From assembly GCA_016873905.1 (NCBI GenBank), contig VGVU01000062.1, positions 1-7,707 on the forward strand: a DNA stretch of 7,707 bases, given 5' to 3'. The position numbers were made by a program, and so were the translations under genes. Each line of letters starts with the position of its first letter. Position 1 is the stretch's first letter. Origin of the DNA: Betaproteobacteria bacterium. Lineage in GTDB: Bacteria; Pseudomonadota; Gammaproteobacteria; Burkholderiales; Thiobacillaceae. Of the stretch, positions 1-6,978 are shown one piece after another. The notes under the pieces were generated by a model that was not told where the DNA came from, ran no database searches, and saw only the letters and a program-made list of their open reading frames with translations.

Positions 1-16
1 ATGAAAGCGCGGCGTA

Positions 17-631
17 TTACCCCCGGCGACAATAACAATACACAAACGCCTGCTCACGCCCCGCCGGGGTGCGGTGCAACTCCGCGCGGTGACCGAGCAG
101 TTCAAACGCAGCCCCAAACTCACCGTGCAAGCCCTCCGGGGCATAACGACAAACATCCAGATTTGAGCATTGCAGCGGACCCTCAAGGCCAAAGGTAGCG
201 ACAATGACATAGCCGCCGGGCCGCACCGCGCGCAGCACTTGGCTCACATAACGACGACGGTCCGCTGCATCGGTCAAAAAATGGAACACCGCGCGGTCGT
301 GCCACACATCGAAGCCGGCCTCGGGCAAGGCGATTGTGGTCACATCGCCGACGCGCCAATCTACCTGCACGGCGCGTTCACCCAGCCGCGACTGGGAAAC
401 CGCCAGCGCGGGGGCGGCGATATCCAGCGCCGTGAGGTGACGATAGCCCGCATCGAGCAGATCATCGAGCAGCACCGAAGCCCCGGCGCCGACATCGATG
501 ATGCGCGCCGTACGCTCCGGGCAGAGAGATTCAATCAGCCGCACCGAGGTCTCGGCATGCGGCTGGAACCAGCTCACCTGATCGACGGCCTTGTTACGAT
601 AGATCGCCTCCCAATGCGTTGCATGGCTCAT
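17..631 (-). CDS. Class I SAM-dependent methyltransferase, last gene of the copper/silver efflux operon
   Basis: A 204-residue cytoplasmic protein with a Rossmann-type SAM-binding fold. Motif I is IIDVGAGAS (residues 44-52), an acidic residue that should hold the SAM ribose is D70 in LTALDIA, and VGDVTT (95-100) supplies the next acidic position. FDVWHDRAVFHFLT (107-120) and the LRAVRPGGYVIV strand (133-144) are also typical. The N-terminal HWEAIYRNK..VSWFQ segment is seen in a family of uncharacterised methyltransferases. No signal peptide or membrane segment is visible. Cysteines C155, C161, C199 and C201 lie in the C-terminal third (CSNLDVC and CYC), which could bind metal or serve catalysis, but this is inference. 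The start was chosen at ATG 631 because it overlaps the CusA stop as ATGA and has AAAGGAG upstream. A longer GTG start at 769 would run about 140 bp into the pump gene. The substrate is unknown. Fold confidence is high; the functional link to metal resistance rests on gene order. Confidence 0.88.
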   Translation of the reverse strand: MSHATHWEAIYRNKAVDQVSWFQPHAETSVRLIESLCPERTARIIDVGAGASVLLDDLLDAGYRHLTALDIAAPALAVSQSRLGERAVQVDWRVGDVTTIALPEAGFDVWHDRAVFHFLTDAADRRRYVSQVLRAVRPGGYVIVATFGLEGPLQCSNLDVCRYAPEGLHGEFGAAFELLGHRAELHRTPAGREQAFVYCYCRRG

Positions 632-3600
632 GGTTGCAGTCTCCTTTGTTGGATCAGCGCATAAATCGCCGGAATCACCGCCAGCGTCAACACCGTTGAG
701 GTGACCATGCCGCCGATCATGGGTGCCGCGATACGACGCATCACCTCCGAACCGGTACCCGTGGACCACAGGATGGGAAACAGGCCCGCCATGATGGCCG
801 TGACGGTCATCATTTTGGGTCGCACCCGCTCGACCGCGCCAGCCACAATGGCGCGGTAAAGGCCCGCAACATCGAGCTTCTCGCCGCGCGCCTCGGCCTC
901 AGCACGGGCATCACGCAGGGCGTGATCAAGATAGAGCAGCATCACCACACCCGTCTCGGCCGCCACGCCCGCCAGGGCGATCAGACCCACGGCGACGGCA
1001 ACGCTGAGGTTGTAGCCCAGATACCAGACAAACCACAGCCCGCCGACCAACGCGAAAGGCACCGACAGCATCACAATCAGGGTCTCGGTGAGGCGGCGGA
1101 AGTTGAGATAGAGCAGCACGAAGATGATGAACAGGGTGGCCGGCACGACGATCTTCAGCTTGGCCAACGCCCGCTGCATGTATTCGTATTGGCCACTCCA
1201 TTGCGCGTAATAACCGGGCGGGAACTTGATCTCGTTCGTCACCTTGGTCTGCGCCTCGGCCACAAACGAGCCAATGTCACGCTCGCGCACATCGACGAAC
1301 ACATAAGCGACCAACAGACCGTTTTCGGTGCGGATACCGGGCGCGCCCTGGGCAATCGAGAGTCGCGCCACTTGCCCCAGCGGGATCTGCACGCCGGAGG
1401 GCGTGGCCACCCGCACCTCGCGGGCGATGGTTTCGGAATGATCGCGCAAGTCCCGTGGATAACGCAGCGCAACGCCGTAGCGCTTGCGCCCCTCCACGGT
1501 CATCGTCAACGACTCCCCACCCAGCGCCAGAGCGATCGTCTCCTGAACCGCATCAATCGACAATCCATAGCGGGCCAACTGCGCACGGTCGGGCGTGATG
1601 TCGAGATAACGCCCGCCGGTCACTCGCTCGGCATACACCGATCCCGCGCCCGGCACGGTTTTGACGCTCCCCTCCACCTGCCGCGCCAAGCGCTCCAGCT
1701 CGACCAGATCAGCGCCAAACACCTTGACCCCCACCGGCGTGCGGATGCCAGTGGAGAGCATGTCGATGCGCGCCTTAATCGGCATGGTCCAAGAATTGGC
1801 CACGCCAGGAAATTGCAGGGCGCGATCCATCTCGGCGGTGAGTGCATCCACCGTCAGACCCGGGCGCCATTGCGCCTCGGGCCTCAGGTTGATGATCGTC
1901 TCGAACATCTCCATCGGCGCGGGGTCGGTAGCGCTGGCCATGCGCCCGGCCTTGCCGAACACCGATTCGACCTCGGGGAAAGATTTCAGGATGCGATTCT
2001 GCTTTTGCAACAAATCGGCCGCCTGCGTCACGCTCATTCCCGGCAGTGCGGTCGGCATGTAAAACAGCGTGCCCTCGTTCAGCGTCGGCATGAACTCGCT
2101 GCCCAGACGCGCCAACGGCCAAAGCGTAGAGGCCAGCGCCGCGCACGCCAGCGCCAGCGTCAACAGCTTGTTTTTCAGCACCCCCGTAATCACCGGCCGA
2201 TACAACGCGATGAGGACACGGTTGACCGGGTTTTGCGTCTCGGGGCGGATGCGGCCACGCACCAGCAACAGCATCAGCGCCGGCACCAGCGTCACCGACA
2301 GGATCGCCGCGCCCGCCATTGCGTAGGTTTTGGTGTAGGCCAGCGGTGCAAACAGCCGGCCTTCCTGCGCCTCCAGCGTAAACACGGGCAGGAAGGACAC
2401 GGTGATGATGAGCAGCGAGAAAAACAGCGACGGTCCCACTTCCTTGCACGCGTTCACCAGGCTGGTCAGGCGCGGGGTATCCGGTGCCGCACGCTCCAGA
2501 TGCTTGTGGGCGTTTTCGATCATCACGATGGCCGCGTCCACCATCGCCCCCACCGCGATGGCGATACCGCCCAGCGACATGATGTTGGCGTTCACGCCCT
2601 GCGCCCGCATGGCGATAAAGGCGATCAGCACCCCCACTGGCAGCATCAATATCGCCACCAGGGCCGAACGCACATGGAGCAGAAACACCATGCACACCAC
2701 CGCCACGATCAGCACCTCCTCGATGAGGGTGCGATTCAGGGTCGCCACTGCACGGCGGATCAGCTCGGAACGGTCATAGACGCTGCTTACCTCCACCCCC
2801 TCCGGCAAGCCCGGTTTAATCTGTTCTAGCCGTTCCTTGACGCGGTCAATGACGGCCAGCGCATTCTGGCCATAACGCGCCATCACCGTACCTGCCACCG
2901 CCTCGCCCTCGCCGTTCAACTCGGCGATGCCCCGCCGCTCGTCCGGGCCCAACTCCACCCGCGCCACATCCTTGATCCGCACTGGCGTGCCGAGTGAATC
3001 CTTCAGAACCAGTTGTTCGATGTCTGCCGCGCCCTTCAGATAACCCTGACCGCGCACCATGTATTCGGTCTCGGTCATCTCCAGCACGCGCCCACCTACC
3101 GCGCGGTTGCCGCCGCGAATCGCGTCCGCCACCTGCGTGAGCGTGATGCCGTAGCCTTGTAATCGGTGCGGATCGACCACCACCTGATATTGCTGCACAA
3201 ACCCGCCCAAGCTGGCGACCTCGGCCACCCCCTCGACCGGCGTCAACTGGAAGCGCACAAACCAGTCCTGAATTGAACGCAACTCAGCCAGGTTGTGCCG
3301 CATCGACTGCACCACAAACTGATACACCCAGCCCACGCCCGTAGCATCCGGCCCCAGGGTTGGCACCACCCCGACCGGTAGCCGACCCGCTGCCGCGTTG
3401 AGATATTCCAGCACCCGCGAACGCGCCCAGTAGATGTCCGTACCCTCGTCGAAGATCACATAGACAAAGGACACCCCGAAGAACGAAAAGCCGCGCACCA
3501 CCTTGGACTTCGGCACACCCAGCAGGGCCGTGGTCAGCGGATAGGTCACCTGATCCTCCACCACCTGCGGCGCCTGCCCGGGAACCTCGGTATAGACAAT

Positions 3601-3741
3601 GACCTGCACATCGGACAGATCGGGCAAGGCATCGAGCGGCGTCTTCAGCAACGCATAAACGCCCGCGCCCACCACGAAGCCTGTCGCCAGCAACACCAGA
3701 AAGACATTGCGCACCGACCACTCGATCAGACGGGCCAGCAT
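628..3741 (-). CDS. cusA: CusA-type heavy-metal RND efflux pump, Cu+/Ag+ branch
   Basis: Inner-membrane, proton-driven pump of 1037 residues, the usual length for the HME-RND family. It should take Cu+ or Ag+ from periplasm and cytoplasm into a CusCBA tunnel. TM1 is about 13-31, followed by the conserved DALPDLSDVQVI (37-48). TM2-TM6 span about 338-494, TM7 about 525-545 and TM8-TM12 about 865-1030, with two large periplasmic loops between. The TM4 signature GAMVDAAIVMIENAHK (398-413) holds proton-relay residues D402 and E409; E929 and K976 are the expected TM10/TM11 partners. M562, M612 and M661 match the E. coli metal-site trio in context and spacing. Relay methionines M388, M400, M407, M475, M490 and M1001 are also present. 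The start at ATG 3741 follows the CusB stop by one base and has GGGAGG 5 bases upstream; the reading frame stays open to 3861, but that extension is Arg-rich antisense-like sequence inside cusB. The last codon overlaps the methyltransferase start. Cu+ versus Ag+ preference cannot be told from sequence. Confidence 0.96.
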   Translation of the reverse strand: MLARLIEWSVRNVFLVLLATGFVVGAGVYALLKTPLDALPDLSDVQVIVYTEVPGQAPQVVEDQVTYPLTTALLGVPKSKVVRGFSFFGVSFVYVIFDEGTDIYWARSRVLEYLNAAAGRLPVGVVPTLGPDATGVGWVYQFVVQSMRHNLAELRSIQDWFVRFQLTPVEGVAEVASLGGFVQQYQVVVDPHRLQGYGITLTQVADAIRGGNRAVGGRVLEMTETEYMVRGQGYLKGAADIEQLVLKDSLGTPVRIKDVARVELGPDERRGIAELNGEGEAVAGTVMARYGQNALAVIDRVKERLEQIKPGLPEGVEVSSVYDRSELIRRAVATLNRTLIEEVLIVAVVCMVFLLHVRSALVAILMLPVGVLIAFIAMRAQGVNANIMSLGGIAIAVGAMVDAAIVMIENAHKHLERAAPDTPRLTSLVNACKEVGPSLFFSLLIITVSFLPVFTLEAQEGRLFAPLAYTKTYAMAGAAILSVTLVPALMLLLVRGRIRPETQNPVNRVLIALYRPVITGVLKNKLLTLALACAALASTLWPLARLGSEFMPTLNEGTLFYMPTALPGMSVTQAADLLQKQNRILKSFPEVESVFGKAGRMASATDPAPMEMFETIINLRPEAQWRPGLTVDALTAEMDRALQFPGVANSWTMPIKARIDMLSTGIRTPVGVKVFGADLVELERLARQVEGSVKTVPGAGSVYAERVTGGRYLDITPDRAQLARYGLSIDAVQETIALALGGESLTMTVEGRKRYGVALRYPRDLRDHSETIAREVRVATPSGVQIPLGQVARLSIAQGAPGIRTENGLLVAYVFVDVRERDIGSFVAEAQTKVTNEIKFPPGYYAQWSGQYEYMQRALAKLKIVVPATLFIIFVLLYLNFRRLTETLIVMLSVPFALVGGLWFVWYLGYNLSVAVAVGLIALAGVAAETGVVMLLYLDHALRDARAEAEARGEKLDVAGLYRAIVAGAVERVRPKMMTVTAIMAGLFPILWSTGTGSEVMRRIAAPMIGGMVTSTVLTLAVIPAIYALIQQRRLQP
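640..647 (-). promoter_or_regulatory. Ribosome binding site of the methyltransferase gene
   Basis: AAAGGAGA on the minus strand lies inside the 3' end of the pump gene, 8 bases before ATG 631. It decides the start and, with the ATGA overlap, suggests translational coupling to the pump. Confidence 0.75.
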
Positions 3742-3742
3742 G

Positions 3743-5266
3743 TCAGCCTCCCTTCTGGACTTTAATAATCGTCCACTCGCCCTCGCCGCGCTCCTCGAAC
3801 CAGAAATGGATCTTCGCGCCCGGCGTGATCTGCTTGGCCAGCGCCGCATCGCCCAAGGCAAAATCCATGGTCATGGCCGGCCATTTCAGACTGGCAATGG
3901 GCTGGTGCGCCAGCGTCACCGTCGCCGCGGCGACATCCACCGCCATCACCTTCGCATCGCCTTCGTGCTGGGGTTTGGCGGGCCGTGCCTTCTCCTTCGA
4001 CGCGGACCCCGTTCCCGGCTGCGCAGTCATGCTCGCCAGCGCTGCCTTGAGGTTGCTTTCCGAATCGATCAGGAAGTTGGCACGCGTCACCACACGCTCG
4101 CCCATCTTGATGCCTTTCCTGATCTCCACCCAGCCATCGGCCCGGGCCCCGACCCCCACAACGCGTGGCTCGAAACGGCCCCCGCCCAAATCAACCAGCA
4201 CGGTTTGCGCCAATCCACTATCGAGCACTGCCGAATCCGCTACGGCCAACACCGGTTTCATCTTGCCGGTCAACACCTCAACCTGGCCAAACATGGCCGG
4301 ACGCAGCCGCCCGCTGGCATTGGCCAGCTCGATACGCACCTGAGCGGTACGGGTCTGTGGATTGACCGTCGGATAGATAAAATCGACCCGGCCACGGAAC
4401 ACCTCGCCGGGGAAGGCATCAACAGTGAATTGCGCGGCCTGGCCCACACGAACACGCCCTATGTCCTGCTCAAACACATCGGCCAGCAGCCATAGCGACG
4501 ACAAGTCGGCTATTTGCAACAACGGATCGCCAGCCATAAAGCGGCGCCCCTCCACGGCGGCTTTTTCCAGCACCACGCCGGAAGCGGGCGCGTGCAGCCA
4601 GAGCTGGCGCGCAAAGCGTCCCGCCTCGGCCCCGCGCAACTGCTCGGCGCTGATGGCCCATAAATCCAGCCGTTGGCGACTCGCCTCAACCAGCGCGGCG
4701 GCACGACGACGCGTGTCGGCATCCGCATTGGCCAGCGCCCTTTCTCCCTCCAGGGCCAAATGCAATTCCTGCTGCGCAGCCAATAACTCCGGGCTGTACA
4801 CCGCCATCAGCGGCTCTCCCTTCTTGACCGTCTGACCGGTGGTGTTGGCGCGCAACTGCTCCACCCAACCGCCAAACCGCGCCGTCAGCGTATGCAAGCC
4901 ACGCTCGTTCACGACCAGGCTCCCCACCGCGCGCAAGGGTGTGGCCAACACCCGCTGTTCCGCCGCTGCCGTCTGTACGCCCAGTTTCTGCAGACGCGCC
5001 AGGCTGATTTTGAGCACGCCCTCATCCTCCGGATTCCGGGTTTCCTCGCCTGCATAGACCGGGATGTAATCCATCCCCATCGGATCTTTCTTCGGCACCG
5101 GCGAGGTGTCGGGTTGGCCCATCGGGTTGCGGTAGTAGAGGATCTTGCGTCCCTCTGCCACCCCCGGCGTGGGTGCTGGCGGTTCATCCAGATGACTCAT
5201 CCGCCCACCCCAGAATGCGCCCGCCGCCACGACGGCCAACAGCGCCGCAACTATCCATTTGTTCAT
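3743..5266 (-). CDS. cusB: CusB-type periplasmic adaptor with a C-terminal CusF domain
   Basis: Membrane-fusion protein of 507 residues linking the RND pump to the outer-membrane channel. Residues 4-21 form an N-terminal membrane anchor or signal. A heavy-metal-binding domain follows at about 42-71 (YYRNPMG..DPMGMDYIPVY); M49, M63 and M65 match the pattern of the three N-terminal methionines that bind Cu+/Ag+ in E. coli CusB. The barrel-sandwich (lipoyl-like) halves lie near 120-158 and 222-255 with a helical hairpin between (about 160-215), the beta-barrel near 256-335, and the membrane-proximal domain near 336-412 ending in the typical NFLIDSESNLK. A charged Ala/Pro/Lys linker (413-436) leads to a CusF-like domain at 438-507 whose metal ligands H454, W462, M465 and M467 have exactly CusF spacing. 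The fusion makes it longer than E. coli CusB, about 407 residues. ATG 5266 overlaps the channel-gene stop (ATGA) and has a perfect anti-SD match upstream. Confidence 0.95.
   Translation of the reverse strand: MNKWIVAALLAVVAAGAFWGGRMSHLDEPPAPTPGVAEGRKILYYRNPMGQPDTSPVPKKDPMGMDYIPVYAGEETRNPEDEGVLKISLARLQKLGVQTAAAEQRVLATPLRAVGSLVVNERGLHTLTARFGGWVEQLRANTTGQTVKKGEPLMAVYSPELLAAQQELHLALEGERALANADADTRRRAAALVEASRQRLDLWAISAEQLRGAEAGRFARQLWLHAPASGVVLEKAAVEGRRFMAGDPLLQIADLSSLWLLADVFEQDIGRVRVGQAAQFTVDAFPGEVFRGRVDFIYPTVNPQTRTAQVRIELANASGRLRPAMFGQVEVLTGKMKPVLAVADSAVLDSGLAQTVLVDLGGGRFEPRVVGVGARADGWVEIRKGIKMGERVVTRANFLIDSESNLKAALASMTAQPGTGSASKEKARPAKPQHEGDAKVMAVDVAAATVTLAHQPIASLKWPAMTMDFALGDAALAKQITPGAKIHFWFEERGEGEWTIIKVQKGG
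3747..3752 (-). promoter_or_regulatory. Ribosome binding site of cusA
   Basis: GGGAGG on the minus strand, 5 bases before ATG 3741 and within the last codons of cusB. It fixes the pump start and rejects the upstream in-frame start at 3861. Confidence 0.78.
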
Positions 5267-6555
5267 AGCTCACCTCCCACGCGGAGTTCGATCTCGGCCA
5301 GGGATAGATGCGCATCACGCGCAGCCATCACGGCATCAATGCGCGCCTTCTTCCACGCCCGCTGCACCTCGATCAATGCCGCATAATCACCGCCACCCCC
5401 AGCGTAGGCGGCATGCGCCGCACGCCAGGTCAGTTCGATCTGAGGCAACAGCGTCGTTTCCAGTACATGCAAATGATGCAGGGCCGCGTCATAGCCCGCC
5501 GCCAACTCGGCAAGTTCACCTTTCAGACTAGCCGCCAGCGCGGCACGACGGGCCTCGGCCGCCGCCACTTGATAGCCCGCCTCGCGTTCCTGCTGGCGCC
5601 GGGACTCCTGCTGCAGGGGCAGGTTGATCTCCAGCATCAGTTCCCAGGTATCAAAGCGCGACCCTGTCTGCATGGGGGCCACGCCCACGGTCAGGTCTGG
5701 CCAACGGTTGCGCCGCACCAGCTCGGCCGTGCGCATACCCGTCTCGACTTGCGCCGTAAGTTCTCGCAACTGCAGATTTTCCCCATCCAGCCGCCCCGCC
5801 AGACGCATCCAGTCAGGCGTCTTGGGTAGCGAAGCAAACCCGGCCGGCTCTGCCAGCGGCGCATCGGACGGCCGCAACAATAAGGCATTGATGCGCGCCC
5901 GTGCGCGCTGCACCTCGGCCTGGGCCGTGGCCCGATCGTTTTTCAGGCTGGCCAATTCCATCTGGGCACGCAGCACCTCGGTCTGCCCAGCCAGACCCGC
6001 ACCATAACGGCCCCGCAGCAAGCGCTCGGCATCCGCCAATAGCGGCTGTAATTCATCCAAATGGCGCAAGATTTCGCGGCCAGCCACCCATTCTGTGTAA
6101 GCGCGCTTCAGGCGATTGCGCAACGCCAGCCGCGTCTGCCCCTGCTGCGCCATCGCCTGACTGACACCCGCCTCAGCCACCTGACTACGCAGGTCGCGCT
6201 TGCCCCACAGCGGAATGGACTGCCGAAACTGATAGCGCATTGACCCCACCTGCGTCGGATCCAGCGTCGGGCTGTCATAACGGATATCCCGCCATTCGAC
6301 GGCAAGCATGGGATCGGGCAAGGCCCCTGCCGGCTGCACGCGAGCGGCGGCGGCATCGCGTTCCAGCCGGGATGCGGCAAGCTCGGGATGATGAGCCTCC
6401 AGCCATTCCAGCATCTGTTTCAGGCTGCTGCCAGGCAAGCCATCGGCCGGAACCTCTGCCCGCACGCCCGCCGCACCAAGACTCAGGGCGGCGAGCAACA
6501 GCAGAATGGCTGAATACGGCTTATTTTCCCCGCTTCTGGATAACCGTAAGCACAT
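5263..6555 (-). CDS. cusC: TolC/CusC-type outer-membrane efflux channel
   Basis: Outer-membrane efflux protein of 430 residues, expected to trimerise as the exit duct for the CusBA pump. A signal peptide is visible: basic start (RLSR), hydrophobic core at about 15-30 (AILLLLAALSLGAAG) and a probable cut after VRA at 33. The sequence then shows the internal duplication of the family. The first outer-membrane efflux repeat covers about 45-228, with long Ala/Arg/Glu/Gln helices at 120-225 and RYGAGLAGQTEVLRAQ at 183-198. The second covers about 255-425, with helices at 315-380 and the matching AYAGGGGDYAALIEVQ at 383-398. No lipobox cysteine follows the signal core, unlike lipidated E. coli CusC. 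ATG 6555 was chosen because GGGGAGG lies 6 bases upstream; an in-frame TTG at 6576 is the longer alternative. The gene overlaps the CusF-like gene by 35 bp and its TGA overlaps the cusB ATG. The symbol is by operon position; sequence alone says TolC superfamily. Confidence 0.92.
   Translation of the reverse strand: MCLRLSRSGENKPYSAILLLLAALSLGAAGVRAEVPADGLPGSSLKQMLEWLEAHHPELAASRLERDAAAARVQPAGALPDPMLAVEWRDIRYDSPTLDPTQVGSMRYQFRQSIPLWGKRDLRSQVAEAGVSQAMAQQGQTRLALRNRLKRAYTEWVAGREILRHLDELQPLLADAERLLRGRYGAGLAGQTEVLRAQMELASLKNDRATAQAEVQRARARINALLLRPSDAPLAEPAGFASLPKTPDWMRLAGRLDGENLQLRELTAQVETGMRTAELVRRNRWPDLTVGVAPMQTGSRFDTWELMLEINLPLQQESRRQQEREAGYQVAAAEARRAALAASLKGELAELAAGYDAALHHLHVLETTLLPQIELTWRAAHAAYAGGGGDYAALIEVQRAWKKARIDAVMAARDAHLSLAEIELRVGGEL
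5270..5277 (-). promoter_or_regulatory. Ribosome binding site of cusB, full anti-SD complement
   Basis: GGAGGTGA on the minus strand is an 8-base perfect complement to the usual 16S rRNA 3' tail. It ends 3 bases before ATG 5266, with the GGAGG core 6 bases away. It sits within the 3' end of the channel gene, and is the best-matching site in the operon. Confidence 0.82.
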
Positions 6556-6853
6556 TTCCGGCCTCCCCAGAAACAAAGCTGAATGTCACCGCATCGCCCA
6601 CCTTAAGGCCGCCCAGCAACTGGCCGTCCTGAACCTTGAAGTCCATGACCATGGCCGGCCAACCCAAGGCCGGGATCGGATCGTGCTTCAGCTTGATCTT
6701 GCCCGCCTTGAGATTCAGACCACGAACCTCTCCGGTTGCCTGAATGGCCATGGGCATCGCGTGATCTGCGTGATGGTGATGGGCCGGTTCCGCCCCCCAT
6801 GCCGAGGTGACGCCAAGCGCCATGAAAAGCCCCAAATAACGAACGGTATTCAT
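6521..6853 (-). CDS. cusF: CusF-like periplasmic Cu+/Ag+ chaperone
   Basis: Small exported protein of 110 residues. A signal peptide covers about 1-20 or 21 (hydrophobic YLGLFMALGVTSAWGA). A His/Met-rich mature N-terminus follows (AHHHHADHAMPM, 24-35), then a CusF-type OB-fold beta-barrel at about 38-107. The ligands H57, W65, M68 and M70 in HDPIPALGWPAMVM have exactly the spacing of E. coli CusF H36, W44, M47 and M49, where Cu+ or Ag+ is held by His and two Met and covered by the Trp ring. Its expected role is to collect periplasmic Cu+/Ag+ and pass it to the adaptor. The extra His cluster is absent from my recollection of the E. coli core motif and may add a second, weaker site. ATG 6853 has AAGGAG 7 bases upstream. 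It is the first gene of the compact block, separated by 125 bp from the gene upstream, and its 3' end overlaps cusC. Confidence 0.94.
   Translation of the reverse strand: MNTVRYLGLFMALGVTSAWGAEPAHHHHADHAMPMAIQATGEVRGLNLKAGKIKLKHDPIPALGWPAMVMDFKVQDGQLLGGLKVGDAVTFSFVSGEAGNVLTVIQKRGK
6562..6568 (-). promoter_or_regulatory. Ribosome binding site that decides the cusC start
   Basis: GGGGAGG on the minus strand, 6 bases before ATG 6555, embedded in the CusF-like coding sequence. It favours ATG 6555 over the in-frame TTG at 6576, which lies upstream of this site. Confidence 0.7.
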
Positions 6854-6860
6854 CTCAAAA

Positions 6861-6866
6861 CTCCTT
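6861..6866 (-). promoter_or_regulatory. Ribosome binding site of the CusF-like gene
   Basis: AAGGAG on the minus strand, 7 bases before ATG 6853. A short hairpin (6873-6887) ends six bases upstream of it. Confidence 0.78.
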
Positions 6867-6872
6867 GATTAA

Positions 6873-6887
6873 CCGACGCGATGTCGG
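6873..6887 (-). other. Short inverted repeat in the leader of the efflux operon
   Basis: CCGAC-atcgc-GTCGG on the minus strand: a 5-bp perfect stem with a 5-base loop, ending six bases before the CusF-like ribosome binding site. It could be a weak leader hairpin or half of a regulator site. A stem this short in GC-rich DNA may also be chance. It has no T-run, so it is not a terminator. Confidence 0.35.
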
Positions 6888-6915
6888 CCAAAAACGATCA
6901 GAACGCGAGTGGTCT

Positions 6916-6960
6916 CACAAGGCACAAGGCCCACGCCAGTCGCCTGTGCGGCACAAGGCC
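6916..6960. repeat. CACAAGG direct repeats in the operon's upstream gap
   Basis: CACAAGG occurs at 6916-6922, immediately again at 6923-6929, and a third time at 6952-6958. The second and third copies belong to a longer 11-bp direct repeat, GGCACAAGGCC, at 6921-6931 and 6950-6960, so they are 29 bp apart. The third copy also sits in a small hairpin, GCGGC-acaag-GCCGC (6948-6962). The block lies 63 to 107 bases upstream of the CusF-like start, where a transcription factor could bind. It does not resemble the CueR or CusR boxes that I know. Confidence 0.5.
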
Positions 6961-6978
6961 GCCATTCTTCAGGAGCGA

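Larger units (their letters stand above)
6854..6978 (-). promoter_or_regulatory. Intergenic region, candidate promoter/regulatory region of the efflux operon
   Basis: This 125-bp gap separates the small exported protein from the CusF-like gene and is the only sizeable non-coding stretch in the window. It holds the CACAAGG repeats, two 5-bp hairpins and the CusF-like ribosome binding site. I found no convincing -35/-10 pair: the closest -10-like string, TTAATC, lies so near the ribosome binding site that transcription would begin inside it. I found no terminator, so read-through from the upstream gene is possible. Calling this the operon's control region is an inference from position. Confidence 0.45.

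Noticed and set aside
1..198. Plus-strand open frame starting at base 1
   Set aside because: It lies opposite the methyltransferase 3' end, has no homology I recognise, and reads as random Pro/Arg/Gln-rich sequence.
17..631. Arsenite methyltransferase (ArsM)
   Set aside because: The protein is short and lacks the ArsM cysteine arrangement and C-terminal domain that I would expect; no ars genes are nearby.
631..769. Longer methyltransferase starting at GTG 769
   Set aside because: It would overlap the pump gene by about 140 bp and add no conserved sequence; ATG 631 has a good ribosome binding site and an ATGA overlap.
922..2829. 635-residue open frame on the plus strand opposite cusA
   Set aside because: It is a GC-driven shadow of the pump gene: rich in His, Arg and Gln with no domain pattern, signal or ribosome binding site, while the minus strand encodes a fully conserved RND protein.
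628..3741. Assignment of the pump as CzcA (Co/Zn/Cd)
   Set aside because: The TM4 motif GAMVDAAIVMIENAHK, the three-methionine site and two CusF domains in the operon point to the Cu+/Ag+ branch instead.
3742..3861. N-terminal extension of CusA from 3861
   Set aside because: The added 40 residues are Arg/Ser-rich and antisense-like to nothing conserved; the family starts at the residue before TM1, which is ATG 3741.
3707..4495. 262-residue open frame on the plus strand opposite cusB
   Set aside because: Antisense to conserved adaptor sequence, low-complexity Arg/His/Pro composition, no recognisable motif.
6942..6962. Possible terminator hairpin after the small exported protein
   Set aside because: The stem is only 5 bp and no T-run follows on the minus strand.
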